DNA of 64,000 nucleotides from assembly GCF_000813325.1 (NCBI RefSeq), contig NZ_BBQE01000015.1; one strand, 5' to 3'. Positions 9,287 to 18,694 of this stretch are shown here, piece after piece. The position numbers and the translations under genes are program-made. This stretch comes from Sulfurospirillum cavolei (GTDB lineage: Bacteria; Campylobacterota; Campylobacteria; Campylobacterales; Sulfurospirillaceae). The notes beneath the pieces were generated by a model. It saw only the letters and a list, made by a program, of their open reading frames with translations. It had not been told where the DNA came from and did no database searches. Each line of letters opens with the position of its first letter. Position 1 is the first letter of the stretch.

Positions 9287-9907
9287 ATGTTCGAGATTCA
9301 AAACTACGTCGGTTTTATCGGTGCCATCATCGTCTTTCAATTGATTCCGGGAGCCGGAACGATCGCTATCTTAAACGCAACCGCACGTAACGGCATTTCA
9401 GCGGGACTTGGGGCGGTTTTTGGAACCTTGCTCGGCGATTTTGTTTTTATGGTAGCCGCTTTAGCCGGACTTGCGGCAGTGATGCAACAAAATCCGTTCT
9501 TATTCGAATGCCTTCAATACTTCGGTGCTTTGTATTTGTGTTGGCTCGGCTTGGGGCTGATTCGTGCGAAAATAACGCCGGAAAAAGCACATCAAGAGCC
9601 GAAAAAATCTGCTTGGGTCTATTTGAAACAAGCCTTCCTCGTCAGCATCACCAACCCGAAAGTAATGCTCTTTTTCGTTGCGTTTTTCCCGCTTTTTCTC
9701 AAAGCAGACGCTTCACATGTCACCCTGATCGCGATGATGGTTCACGTCAGTATGATGAGTTTGATCTATCAAACGCTCTTGGTACTTTTGGGTAACGCGT
9801 TGGCACTTCGGCTGAAAGCTTTTCCTTTTGCGCGAACGTTGGCGACCAAACTTGCCGGCTTTGCGCTCATTGCCTTTGGCGTCAAACTTGCCGTCAATAA
9901 CCGATAA
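9287..9907 (+). CDS. LysE/RhtB-family amino-acid exporter
   Basis: A 206-residue inner-membrane protein with about six hydrophobic segments. It has the family hallmarks: an N-terminal Gly/Pro-rich helix (FQLIPGAGTIAIL) and the central ITNPKVMLFFVAFFP segment. It should export amino acids or related solutes by proton antiport; the substrate cannot be read. It is followed after 11 nt by an EamA-family transporter gene, so both probably form an export operon. Two further LysE-superfamily genes occur in the window (40705-41337 and 53331-53930). Confidence 0.9.
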   Translation: MFEIQNYVGFIGAIIVFQLIPGAGTIAILNATARNGISAGLGAVFGTLLGDFVFMVAALAGLAAVMQQNPFLFECLQYFGALYLCWLGLGLIRAKITPEKAHQEPKKSAWVYLKQAFLVSITNPKVMLFFVAFFPLFLKADASHVTLIAMMVHVSMMSLIYQTLLVLLGNALALRLKAFPFARTLATKLAGFALIAFGVKLAVNNR

Positions 9908-9918
9908 GCGTTTGATTG

Positions 9919-10800
9919 ATGCCGATTAAAGAGAGCCTTTTAGCGCTAAGCGTGGTCGTCATTTGGGGTGTGAATTTTGTGGTTATTCAAGTCGCCCTTC
10001 GCGAAATTCCTCCTTTATTGCTGACCTTCTTGCGCTTTTCGTGCGTCGCTTTTCCGTGGATATTTTTCTTTAAAAAGCCTCAAAATACTTCGTGGAAACT
10101 GCTTTTAGCGTATGCATTAAGTATGTTCGTGCTTGATTTTGCTTTTTTATTTACAGGCATGTATGTGGGTGTGAGTTCTGGCATCGCTTCGCTGACATTG
10201 CAAACGCAAGTCTTTTTTACCGCCATTTTAGCGGTCATTTTCCTCAAAGAAAAGATGAGCTTGGCAAAAATCATCGGAGCAATCATCGCTTTTTTAGGCA
10301 TTGTATTTGTGGGACTTCACACGGGAGGTGATGTCAATCTTATAGGGCTTCTCTTGGTAGAATGTGCCGCACTTTCCTGGGCGATCGGCAATCTCGTTTC
10401 CAAGCGCATCGGTCACGTCGATATGTTGGGACTCGTCGTTTGGGGAAGTTTTATTTCGCTTCCGTTTTTAGGAGTGTTAGCCTATTGTTTCGAATCGCAT
10501 CTGTGGCATACCGAGATGTTCACGCACCTCTCGTTTAAAAGTATCGCCGCCCTTGCCTATCTTGCGTATCCGGTCACGTTTTTCGGCTTTGGGATTTGGA
10601 GTTGGTTACTGAGTCGCTATCCCGCCACGACCGTCGCGCCGTTTACGCTTTTGGTTCCCGTCGTCGGATTTACCTCTTCGGCACTTTTACTCCAAGAAGC
10701 CCTTCCCTTGTGGAAACTTTTTGCCGCCGCTTTGATCGTCACGGGACTCGTCGTCAATCTTTACGCGGATCGATGGTTCTTTTCTCGCAAGCGCGTTTGA
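9919..10800 (+). CDS. EamA-family (DMT) transporter
   Basis: A 293-residue membrane protein with ten predicted helices arranged as two EamA repeats. Typical features are ALSVVVIWGVNFV in helix 1 and the two FLKEKM/LLQEALPLWK-type repeat ends. It is likely a metabolite or amino-acid exporter of the RhaT/DMT superfamily. An in-frame TTG sits immediately before, but the ATG at 9919 is preferred. It is downstream of the LysE-type gene in the same direction and convergent, end to end, with the OpgB-like gene. Confidence 0.9.
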   Translation: MPIKESLLALSVVVIWGVNFVVIQVALREIPPLLLTFLRFSCVAFPWIFFFKKPQNTSWKLLLAYALSMFVLDFAFLFTGMYVGVSSGIASLTLQTQVFFTAILAVIFLKEKMSLAKIIGAIIAFLGIVFVGLHTGGDVNLIGLLLVECAALSWAIGNLVSKRIGHVDMLGLVVWGSFISLPFLGVLAYCFESHLWHTEMFTHLSFKSIAALAYLAYPVTFFGFGIWSWLLSRYPATTVAPFTLLVPVVGFTSSALLLQEALPLWKLFAAALIVTGLVVNLYADRWFFSRKRV

Positions 10801-12735
10801 TTACTTCTCTTTAATCTGCTCCAATCGTTCTCTTCTAGGCTTTGCCAAGGGTTCGCCGGATGGGATTTCGAGCATCTTTTGTAAGGTATCTAAAGGTATC
10901 GTCGTATCGTTTTTGAGCGCATCAACGAGCATTTCGCCGCCGAGTTTTCCAAGAGCGTAACAATACTTACCTTTAACGCTTTGATTAGCATCGCTCAAAA
11001 CCCCGATACGCGAGCATTGATCGATCCATAAAAAAAGATCGTTGTCTTGAAACTCTTGCAGATACTTAAAGAGCTTCATCGTTTCGAAAAATTTGATTTT
11101 GACTTCAAAGAACGGGCTGACCTCAAGGGTTTCGTTCAAACGAAGCAAGACGGGATATTTGTAGGTACTTTTTCCGATCTTAACGGCTCGCGTCGTACTC
11201 CCGAGAACAAGGTCTTCTTCAATTTTCGGAAACTCCCAAAAGCGGCTGATCTCATGCGACCATGCGCTTAAGACGGCATCGAAACTATCGAAAGAAGCTT
11301 CCAAAGTGGGCTCGTCGCTTAAAAGGTTTCGCGAAAGTCCCAAATGCGCGTCATAGCCCAAAAACGGTAAAATCGTCGCGCCGATGTCGAGCGTCGATCC
11401 GACTTTATCGACGGTTCTAGGCTCCGTAATACGAGGATCTAAAATAACGAATTGATCGCGGCGCGTCCCTTTCATCAAGTCGTCGATTGCCATATTGTGC
11501 ATCGCCAAATGATCCGAACCGATGACGATCAGCGTATTTTTCCCATACGGCGATTCTTGAATGCGCGTGATAAACCGTGCGATCAACTCATCCGAACATG
11601 TCACCGCATTGAGCATCGAATTGCTCCCGTCTTTATAGCGTTGCGCCTCACAACTTTTCGATACGTGACCGTAGGGATGGTGGGTATCCATCGTCGAAAG
11701 GAACATCGCAAATTTTTGTTTGGATTTGGAAAACTTTTTAAAATCGTTAAACGCAATGTCCAACAGCGTATCGTCAAACAAACCCCACGGCGTTTGGTAA
11801 CTTTGCGTTTTTAAGAACGGTTTTAACTCTTTATCGCCTTTTACGTCTTCAAAACGATGCGTACGATACAGTTTATCGACACCCGCAAATTCTAACGGCG
11901 ATCCGCTACGATAGATCAGTTTGTACCCTTCTTTATGCAACATATCGCTTAAACACGTCGCACCCGAGTAAAACGAACTCATTTTCGACATGGAATTACC
12001 CTGAGGCGAATAGAGATTCGTGCTCGGCGTGACCAAAGGAAGACCGCACAGCACGGACGTCATTCCGGCGATCGTCCAACTTGTTCCGTGCGCTTGCTCG
12101 ATTTGAGTGAAAACTAAACCCTTTTCGCGCAACGGGCGAAGCTTTGTGACCAAATTGGGGAAAATCGTTTCGTCAAAATAGGTCTCCTCGAAACTCTCCG
12201 CAAAAATGTAAACCAAATTCAGATGTTCTTCGCTCGAAGCTATCAGACTCGGCTCCCGATAATAATCGCTAAAACGGTAAACCATACTTAAAGGATTTTC
12301 CACGCCGACGCTTTTCAAAAACGTTTCGGCTAAGAAGCGACTGCTCGGATGAATCGCAAACGCCAAGAAAAGGGCGAAAGCCGATACGATGCGTTTGAAA
12401 CGGATGTAACGTTGCGAAGACTCTTTTTGCAACGCTTTGTAATAAACGATGCACAACACCAAACTGCTCATAAACAAGACGACGCCGACACCCATGATTA
12501 AATAATAATCAGCATATCCTGAACCGTCTAGCCCGTAGCGAAGATGAAATAAAACGGCGTCGTTGATACCCTCGCCCGTAAAATAATTGGATACGATATA
12601 AAAGGTGCTCAACACTAAATAAACAAAGATCATCAGCGTCGAAAAAAAAGCATGTAGCGGTTTGTAAACCTTATGCCTTGCCGTCAACAACGAAAGAAAA
12701 AAAAGTACGATCGATAGCCCCAATAGCGTATTCAT
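10801..12735 (-). CDS. OpgB-like phosphoglycerol transferase (sulfatase fold)
   Basis: A 644-residue membrane-anchored enzyme of the alkaline-phosphatase/sulfatase superfamily. Four or five N-terminal membrane helices (to about 160) precede a periplasmic catalytic domain. The order of motifs follows E. coli OpgB/MdoB closely: FAESFEETYFDE, the nucleophile-region HGTSWTIAGMTSVLCGLPL with an active-site Thr/Ser, MDTHHPYG, and IGSDHLAMHN for the second metal site. OpgB moves phosphoglycerol from phosphatidylglycerol to osmoregulated periplasmic glucans. No opgG/opgH was seen in the window, so the acceptor could instead be another envelope glycan. Lipoteichoic-acid synthase-like or phosphoethanolamine transferase activity is an alternative. 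Confidence 0.82.
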   Translation of the reverse strand: MNTLLGLSIVLFFLSLLTARHKVYKPLHAFFSTLMIFVYLVLSTFYIVSNYFTGEGINDAVLFHLRYGLDGSGYADYYLIMGVGVVLFMSSLVLCIVYYKALQKESSQRYIRFKRIVSAFALFLAFAIHPSSRFLAETFLKSVGVENPLSMVYRFSDYYREPSLIASSEEHLNLVYIFAESFEETYFDETIFPNLVTKLRPLREKGLVFTQIEQAHGTSWTIAGMTSVLCGLPLVTPSTNLYSPQGNSMSKMSSFYSGATCLSDMLHKEGYKLIYRSGSPLEFAGVDKLYRTHRFEDVKGDKELKPFLKTQSYQTPWGLFDDTLLDIAFNDFKKFSKSKQKFAMFLSTMDTHHPYGHVSKSCEAQRYKDGSNSMLNAVTCSDELIARFITRIQESPYGKNTLIVIGSDHLAMHNMAIDDLMKGTRRDQFVILDPRITEPRTVDKVGSTLDIGATILPFLGYDAHLGLSRNLLSDEPTLEASFDSFDAVLSAWSHEISRFWEFPKIEEDLVLGSTTRAVKIGKSTYKYPVLLRLNETLEVSPFFEVKIKFFETMKLFKYLQEFQDNDLFLWIDQCSRIGVLSDANQSVKGKYCYALGKLGGEMLVDALKNDTTIPLDTLQKMLEIPSGEPLAKPRRERLEQIKEK

Positions 12736-13084
12736 TCGGTTACATGTTCCCCTTTTTTTAAAAGCGCATTATATCTTTTTCCGTTTTGTTTTAATAGCGT
12801 GCTTCAAAACCTTCGTATTCGCGTTACAATAACAACAAACTTCGGCGAAAATTTATCAGTCGCCAAGGCTAAAAGCTATGCTCGGTGTTTTTTTCACAAA
12901 AAGACTCTTTCGCGACGGAGGATGGTTTGCGTTTTTTAAGAGGTCTAGCAACGTATAGCATCATGGCGAACCGAAACATCAGCCTCGTTTTAGCTAACTG
13001 GTTAAAATTTAATCATTTTAATGCATAGATTAAAAACCGCTAAGTGATACAATTTCATCAGTTCAACACTACTAGGAGGAATCA
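12736..13084 (+). promoter_or_regulatory. 349-bp amtB upstream region with possible short RNA
   Basis: No gene is evident here. A TACAAT box lies near 12825. About 20 nt later come a small hairpin GGCGA-N11-TCGCC (12844-12864), more pairable sequence, and a run of seven T (12888-12894). That is the layout of a roughly 55-nt RNA or leader ending at an intrinsic terminator, but the terminal stem is weak. Nearer amtB, GATACAAT (about 13047-13053) is a likely -10 box and AGGAGGA (about 13074-13080) is a strong ribosome site. No clear sigma-54 GG-N10-GC promoter was found. Confidence 0.3.
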
Positions 13085-14401
13085 ATGAGAAGTAAACTAC
13101 TTGCTCTTGCAACTATGTTGCCGTTATCAACATTGTGGGCGGCAGAAGAAGCGGCAGCCGAAGCGGCTGAAGCGGCACCGACTTTAGACGTCGGTAATAC
13201 GGCATGGGTTTTAACGGCGACGGCGCTCGTTATGTTTATGACCCCTGCGGGTTTGGCACTTTTTTACGGCGGTATGGCTCGCTCTAAAAACTTGCTTAAC
13301 ACGATTGCAATGAGCGTTATGGGCTATATCGTCGCCTCTATCGTTTGGGTCGTTTGCGGTTATACCTTAGCTTTCGGTACGGACATCAGCGGCGTTATCG
13401 GTTTCGATAGCTTCTTTTTAAGCGGTATTAAGGTGACGGACCTTTGGGCAACCGGAAATATCCCCGTACTTCTTTTTGCGGCCTTCCAAATGACGTTTGC
13501 GGGCATTACCGTAGCGCTTGCTAGCGGTGCGGTCATCGAGCGACTTAAGTTTTCGACGTGGATCGTTTTTGCGGCACTTTGGATTATTGCATGCTACGCA
13601 CCGATTGCACACTGGGTATGGGGCGGCGGTTTCTTGTCGGCTGACGGTGTTTTAGACTTTGCCGGCGGTACGGTTGTTCATATCAATGCGGGTGTTGCGG
13701 GTCTTGTTATGGCTTTAATGCTCGGCAAACGAAGCGACTACGGTAAAGCGATGTTCCCTTCATCCGTAACGCTAACGGTTTTGGGTGCAAGTATGCTATG
13801 GTTCGGTTGGTTCGGATTTAACGCCGGTAGCGAGCTTGGAGCGGACGGTATCGCAGCAAGTGCTTTCTTGGTCACCAACACGGCGGCGGCGGTTGCGGCA
13901 TTTTCATGGATGCTTGTTGAATACGTTACGTATAAAAAATTCACGCTTTTGGGTATCGCTTCGGGTATCGTAGCAGGTCTTGTCGCCATTACGCCGGCAG
14001 CAGGTTTTGTCGATACGACAGGTGCATTAGTGATCGGCGTCGTTGCGGGTATCGTAGCGTTTTACGGTGTTAACGGACTTAAAAAAGCTCTTAAATACGA
14101 CGATTCGCTCGATGCGTTCGGTATCCACGGTGTTGCGGGTATCTGGGGTGCGATTGCGACCGGTATTTTTGCAAACCCTGAAGTCAACGAACTAGGAACG
14201 GGTCTACTCTACGGTAACGCTGGTCAAGTGCTCGTACAAGTCGAAGGCGTTGTCGTCACTATCATCTATACGGCGATCGTAACGGCGGTAGTCTTTAAAA
14301 TCGCTTCGATCCTCACGGGCGGTGCAAGAGTCAGTGCCGAAGCCGAATCTCAAGGTTTAGATGAAGTCGAACACGGCGAAAAAGCTTTTAACTTAAGATA
14401 A
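13085..14401 (+). CDS. amtB: Ammonium transporter
   Basis: A 438-residue Amt/MEP/Rh channel. A cleavable signal (MRSKLLALATMLPLSTLWA) and an Ala/Glu-rich linker precede eleven predicted membrane helices. Family motifs include LALFYGGMARSKN, the twin-tryptophan region HWVWGGGFL, DFAGGTVVHINAG with a pore histidine, and FGIHGVAGIWGA with the second pore histidine. It brings ammonium across the inner membrane. The strong AGGAGGA ribosome site fixes the start. It is followed 12 nt later by glnK, the standard amtB-glnK pair in which the PII protein blocks the channel when nitrogen is plentiful. Confidence 0.97.
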   Translation: MRSKLLALATMLPLSTLWAAEEAAAEAAEAAPTLDVGNTAWVLTATALVMFMTPAGLALFYGGMARSKNLLNTIAMSVMGYIVASIVWVVCGYTLAFGTDISGVIGFDSFFLSGIKVTDLWATGNIPVLLFAAFQMTFAGITVALASGAVIERLKFSTWIVFAALWIIACYAPIAHWVWGGGFLSADGVLDFAGGTVVHINAGVAGLVMALMLGKRSDYGKAMFPSSVTLTVLGASMLWFGWFGFNAGSELGADGIAASAFLVTNTAAAVAAFSWMLVEYVTYKKFTLLGIASGIVAGLVAITPAAGFVDTTGALVIGVVAGIVAFYGVNGLKKALKYDDSLDAFGIHGVAGIWGAIATGIFANPEVNELGTGLLYGNAGQVLVQVEGVVVTIIYTAIVTAVVFKIASILTGGARVSAEAESQGLDEVEHGEKAFNLR

Positions 14402-14413
14402 GAAGGACTGAAG

Positions 14414-14752
14414 ATGAAAAAAATAGAATCTATTATTAAACCTTTCAAACTCGAAGACGTCAAAGATGCGCTAGCGGAACTTGATATTACGGGTATGACG
14501 GTCAGTGAAGTCAAAGGTTACGGACGCCAACAAGGTCACTCGGAACTCTACAGAGGTGCCGAGTACGTCGTCGATTTTTTACCGAAAATCAAGATTGAAG
14601 TCGTCGTCGTAGACGAGCTGGTCGATAAAGTCATCGACGTCATCGTAAAAAGTGCCCGTACGGGTAAAATCGGCGACGGAAAGATTTTTGTTTCCAACGT
14701 CGAAAAAAGCGTTCGCATTAGAACCGGCGAACTCGATAACGAAGCGGTATAA
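14414..14752 (+). CDS. glnK: PII nitrogen regulatory protein
   Basis: A 112-residue PII protein. The T-loop segment GHSELYRGAEY includes Tyr51, the uridylylation site of enterobacterial PII proteins. The B-loop TGKIGDGKIFV and C-terminal IRTGE are intact for ATP and 2-oxoglutarate binding. Position directly after amtB identifies it as GlnK-type by context. Whether Tyr51 is modified here is unknown, because no glnD is in the window. Confidence 0.95.
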   Translation: MKKIESIIKPFKLEDVKDALAELDITGMTVSEVKGYGRQQGHSELYRGAEYVVDFLPKIKIEVVVVDELVDKVIDVIVKSARTGKIGDGKIFVSNVEKSVRIRTGELDNEAV

Positions 14753-14760
14753 TCTTAATG

Positions 14761-14788
14761 AGGTGGGGCTTCCCCACCTTCTTTTCTT
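14761..14788 (+). terminator. Intrinsic terminator after glnK
   Basis: AGGTGGGG (14761-14768), a three-base loop, and CCCCACCT (14772-14779) form a perfect 8-bp GC-rich stem, followed by TCTTTTCTT. It ends the amtB-glnK transcript. On the opposite strand there is no T-run, so it is directional. Confidence 0.9.
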
Positions 14789-16041
14789 CATATCTTCCCA
14801 ATAAGCTCAAAAAGTCTATATTCTTTATCTTTCTTCTCAAAGCAATTATTTTCCAGATCAAAAAAGAGAGTATTCAATACTAAGAAGGTATCTTCTTCTA
14901 CTTTGTAGACAAACCTTCTACTTTGAATTTCACTTGTTTTAGGATAGATTAAATACATCTTTTTACAATTTTTATATTTCGTACCGTAAGCATACAGTTG
15001 ATACATATCACTTTGTGCGATACCTTCATGAGCTTTGTCTTCCGAAAGTATTTTCCATTTAGTGTCAGCTATCAAAAGTTCATCTTTATCATAAATAAGT
15101 ATGTCAGGTTTTAACCTAAAGCGACCATGGTCATTTTCATAAGCTAAATGATGCGTTGTATCTTGCAAGCTTACATGTAAGCCTTTTTTCCTAAGGTAAT
15201 TTCCCACATAACTCTCAAAAAGCAAATTCATATCAAACAATAATGCAAAAGCGATATCATCGCCTTTATAAGGGCTAAAAGCATTTTCGAGCAAGAACGT
15301 TTTGCACCACAAAAGTATGTGCTCGTAGTCTTTCATTTGACGGTTTGGCTTTACATATAAAAGGTCATTTTTAATGTCTTGGCATAGCGCAACCTCGTCA
15401 AAGACAAATAAAAACTCACGTATGCGCTGTTGGTTTGTGTTGGAATGTGATTTTTTATAGAGATAATGAAGTGTGGTTTTGATGAGCCTATTTTCGGTTC
15501 TATCGCTCAAAAATTCTTGATACTCCGCGTAAAAACGCTCTTTATGAATGCTGTTTTTCTTTATCTGCTCCCCTATTTTGAGTTTGCCTTTTAGAAAGGA
15601 GAGATTTTCTTCTTTGGTGATGTAGTCACTTTTGATGCCTTTGCGCACAAGAACGGCAAGTTCTTCTAAAAACATGGAAATGAAGATTTCTAAAAGTGGC
15701 ATTTTTGTGCTTTTAAGATGTGCCGTATTGACGTTTTTAAAGGGAGATTTTTTAAGCGTTTTAAGCATCTTAATCAAAATCTCTTTGGCTTTATCTTCTT
15801 CAATATTTTGAATTTTTGGGAGTATTTCTATCGTCGTGCCATCTTTCGTTTGGATAAGCCCGACATAATTTTGGGCTTGAAGCACCTTTCCAAGCCCTTT
15901 TTTGGTCGTTATTTTGAGGTACTGTGCATGATCTTCGTTGTCTAAGACAAACTTTTCAATGGCTAAAAATGTTTCTTCTTTGATAAAATGAGGTTTGGCT
16001 TCATCTTTGCACTGCAAAGACTCAAACTCTTTTAGTATCAT
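14788..16041 (-). CDS. McrC-type restriction endonuclease subunit
   Basis: A 417-residue protein of the McrC family (5-methylcytosine-specific restriction). The N-terminal part (to about 130) is the McrB-interaction region. The C-terminal third carries a PD-(D/E)xK nuclease core visible as RLKPDILIYDKDELLIADTKWK, where D, D and the xTK lysine are the expected catalytic residues. Its start overlaps the stop of the upstream mcrB-like gene by 4 bp (ATGA), so the subunits are translationally coupled. A TTACATGTAA palindrome falls at 15171-15180. Confidence 0.9.
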   Translation of the reverse strand: MILKEFESLQCKDEAKPHFIKEETFLAIEKFVLDNEDHAQYLKITTKKGLGKVLQAQNYVGLIQTKDGTTIEILPKIQNIEEDKAKEILIKMLKTLKKSPFKNVNTAHLKSTKMPLLEIFISMFLEELAVLVRKGIKSDYITKEENLSFLKGKLKIGEQIKKNSIHKERFYAEYQEFLSDRTENRLIKTTLHYLYKKSHSNTNQQRIREFLFVFDEVALCQDIKNDLLYVKPNRQMKDYEHILLWCKTFLLENAFSPYKGDDIAFALLFDMNLLFESYVGNYLRKKGLHVSLQDTTHHLAYENDHGRFRLKPDILIYDKDELLIADTKWKILSEDKAHEGIAQSDMYQLYAYGTKYKNCKKMYLIYPKTSEIQSRRFVYKVEEDTFLVLNTLFFDLENNCFEKKDKEYRLFELIGKI

Positions 16042-17975
16042 CTTTTAAATTCACTAAAATCAAATGTACTTTTAATGGTATAAATCGCGTGTTCTTCTTC
16101 GATATAATCGTCATTTTTATAGGTAAAAATATCAGATTTTATTTCGCTTTTTTCTATAAACCCATTGCCTAAAACCATCACTATCTTTTCCCAATCATCG
16201 TAAAAATACTCTTGTAACAGTGGAATGATTTTATTTCTAAAAATGGTATCTAACTCTTCAAAAGTAGCAGTGTCTTTTAAACTCATAAAATACGCATGTC
16301 CGATGGTATGGTCACGGTCATAAAGATACTCAATGCGCTTGTTTATCGTCTCAAGCATAGGCTTTACATGTTGTAAACCCTCAATCTTAAAATCCAGCAC
16401 CTCAGGTCGAGGCATCATCTCCGTAAAATCAAATCGTCTTCTTAGTGCCGTATCCATCAAAGCGATGCTTCTATCGGCTGTGTTCATCGTGCCGATGATG
16501 TAAAGATTTGAAGGTACGCCAAAAAGCTCATTGGAGTATGGAAGTCTTACATGTAAAGATTCCTCCGCTCCTATACGCTTACTTGGTTCGATAAGTGTAA
16601 TGAGTTCACCAAAGATTTTAGAGATATTGCCACGATTTATTTCGTCGATGATAAGGATGTAGTTTTTCAGTGGTTCTTTTACTTCTGCTTCTTCAAAATT
16701 ATCAAATTTTACTTCTTTAAATTTTTTAAACATTGAAAAATAGTACGTATCTCTTTGCCTTTGGTTGTTAATTCCAAAAATATCTTTTGCAAGTTGTCTT
16801 GATGTCTTTATATCAATTTCACTACTAAAAATTTTTGTCAATTCTTCAATATCTAGCTCAATTATATTTTCGCTGTAATTTGAGTCTTCTGTAAAAATAG
16901 ATATCGAATGTTCACTTAAATCTTTGATTTTAAATTTACCACCTTTTGTTTTTGTAAACTCTATTTGCTCTTCTAAGGCATCATTTAAAAATTGCTCTAT
17001 TTTTTGTTTTAGTGTTTTTTCTTGAATTAACTGTGTGTATGTTTTTTTACTGTTCTCATAATTTTCTTTTGCTTTATTCGATAATTTTTTAAAAATACCT
17101 GCTTCTATTTTATACTCAATGCCATTATCTGTAGTTTTAGCTTTTATCCCCTCAACAAACTCCTCATAACCATAACTTTGATGAAAGGTGACAAATTCGA
17201 TTTGACCTGCTTGTTTATACGCTTCAAACTTTGCTTTTAAAGTACTTCTGTCTTCAATTTCTTCGAACACTCTATTTTCAATAATCTCAATTGCTTTAGT
17301 GATAGTATGGTACGTTTTGCCTGTGCCTGGAGGGCCGTAGAGAATTTGATTGAGGGGTTGAGTTTGTTTATTTGAGATTATATTTTCTATTTTTGATTTT
17401 TCTTTCATGGTATCTTGCCTATCTATGAGATTAAATATATAATTAATGACACTTGGCTCGTAAGGTTGATATGTATAATATTCATTTTCATATAAAATTC
17501 TTAAAATTTTATCTTTAGCAATGGGATTACATACTTTTCCATTACCATCACTTCCTCTAGCGCACAACGATTGAGAATTGGTTTCAAGACTAAACAATGA
17601 ATCATCTTGGGTTTTTAATTTTAGTGTTCCATGTGCTCGGATATCGTTAAAAATTGCATCATATCTGTGTGCAATTTCTTCTTTTGTGAGTGGATATTCT
17701 TTTTTTAAAAAACTAACGTACTTTTTTGCTGCGGATTTAAAATCACTGTACAAGTCTCTATGAAGGTTTTGAAGGCTAATTTGATGTTCAAATTCGGCTT
17801 TTAGATACTTGTTATCCTTCTTTTCAGCTTCAACAAAATCTTCAATAGTGTTTTTTGAAATTTTATTTAAAACTTTTATACCTTGTTCTAAATATCGTTT
17901 ATATTGACTTTTTGATTTTAGAAAATTAATATTTTTACAATATCTTTCAAAACCTTCTAAATCTATTTCGTTCAT
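16038..17975 (-). CDS. McrB-type AAA+ GTPase of methyl-dependent restriction
   Basis: A 645-residue protein. The C-terminal AAA+ motor has Walker A GPPGTGKTYHT (near 210), Walker B LIIDEINRGN, and the McrB-specific MNTADRSIALMDTALRRRFDF segment. McrB hydrolyses GTP and translocates DNA to drive McrC cleavage at methylated sites. The first 190 residues differ from the DUF3578-type domain of E. coli McrB and are not recognised; this is where the target-recognition domain should lie, so specificity is unknown. A long charged insert (about 300-440) is also present. The gene pair is AT-rich relative to amtB/glnK, suggesting horizontal acquisition. Confidence 0.9.
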   Translation of the reverse strand: MNEIDLEGFERYCKNINFLKSKSQYKRYLEQGIKVLNKISKNTIEDFVEAEKKDNKYLKAEFEHQISLQNLHRDLYSDFKSAAKKYVSFLKKEYPLTKEEIAHRYDAIFNDIRAHGTLKLKTQDDSLFSLETNSQSLCARGSDGNGKVCNPIAKDKILRILYENEYYTYQPYEPSVINYIFNLIDRQDTMKEKSKIENIISNKQTQPLNQILYGPPGTGKTYHTITKAIEIIENRVFEEIEDRSTLKAKFEAYKQAGQIEFVTFHQSYGYEEFVEGIKAKTTDNGIEYKIEAGIFKKLSNKAKENYENSKKTYTQLIQEKTLKQKIEQFLNDALEEQIEFTKTKGGKFKIKDLSEHSISIFTEDSNYSENIIELDIEELTKIFSSEIDIKTSRQLAKDIFGINNQRQRDTYYFSMFKKFKEVKFDNFEEAEVKEPLKNYILIIDEINRGNISKIFGELITLIEPSKRIGAEESLHVRLPYSNELFGVPSNLYIIGTMNTADRSIALMDTALRRRFDFTEMMPRPEVLDFKIEGLQHVKPMLETINKRIEYLYDRDHTIGHAYFMSLKDTATFEELDTIFRNKIIPLLQEYFYDDWEKIVMVLGNGFIEKSEIKSDIFTYKNDDYIEEEHAIYTIKSTFDFSEFKR

Positions 17976-17980
17976 CGCCT

Positions 17981-18694
17981 CTACTCCTCATTTTCTAACA
18001 CATTAACTTTTTTCTCCTCTTGCATCCGATAGGTCATCACCAAGTTAAAGCATAATTCACTGAGCATCAAAAGTTCCCACATCGAAAGAATCTCTAAAAA
18101 CGGCATTCCTTCCTTTAAAGACTCAAAATCAATCTTACATGTAAAGGTATAAGCGTCGTTGGGAGCACCGAGTTCGGGAAGGCGCAAAGCGTATTGAAAC
18201 GCAAAGGCGATATTTGGATTGCGTCCCATACGTCGAATGCGTTTTAGCGTCCCGTCGTAATCTTTTTCGCTGAGGCGAATCTCCGAATGGATATTGTGCG
18301 AAAGTACGTTGCGCACGAAAGAGAGAATATCGACAAAATTCTCGTATTGCTCGCCGCACAGGCGTTGCATAAAGACTTTAAACGGACTTTCAAACCGCAA
18401 ACTCTCGACCATCGCCATACAAATACCCCGAAACGCATTGAACTCGACAAAATATTCAAACAACGAAATCGCTTCGTTTTGCGTCTCTCTTGCATTGACT
18501 AAAAGTTCGTGAATCAATTCGGCGTTAAAATAGTACGCTTGATCGTTGTCGTATTTTTTGACGACGAATAAACTTCGATCGCTCAAATCTTCCGTTTTGG
18601 TCAATTTGCCGAGAAATTCGCCCATATGTAAAAAATAAAAATTTTGCTCGACAAGCAACAAAGCATCGTCCAACAAAACGTCCGTATCGCTCAC
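17981..18694 (-). CDS. Unknown helical protein with RNxxxH motif
   Basis: About 237 residues, not recognised. The start is taken as GTG at 18694, whose last two bases begin the TGA stop of the upstream molybdoenzyme gene (GTGA overlap), so the two are tightly coupled. The protein looks mostly alpha-helical and soluble. Residues 128-133 read RNVLSH, which fits the RNxxxH motif of HEPN domains. By context it could be a maturation chaperone or regulator for the molybdoenzyme (TorD-like chaperones have a similar size), but no TorD motif is visible. The longer open frame reaching 18811 lies inside the upstream gene and is not favoured. Confidence 0.7.
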   Translation of the reverse strand: MSDTDVLLDDALLLVEQNFYFLHMGEFLGKLTKTEDLSDRSLFVVKKYDNDQAYYFNAELIHELLVNARETQNEAISLFEYFVEFNAFRGICMAMVESLRFESPFKVFMQRLCGEQYENFVDILSFVRNVLSHNIHSEIRLSEKDYDGTLKRIRRMGRNPNIAFAFQYALRLPELGAPNDAYTFTCKIDFESLKEGMPFLEILSMWELLMLSELCFNLVMTYRMQEEKKVNVLENEE

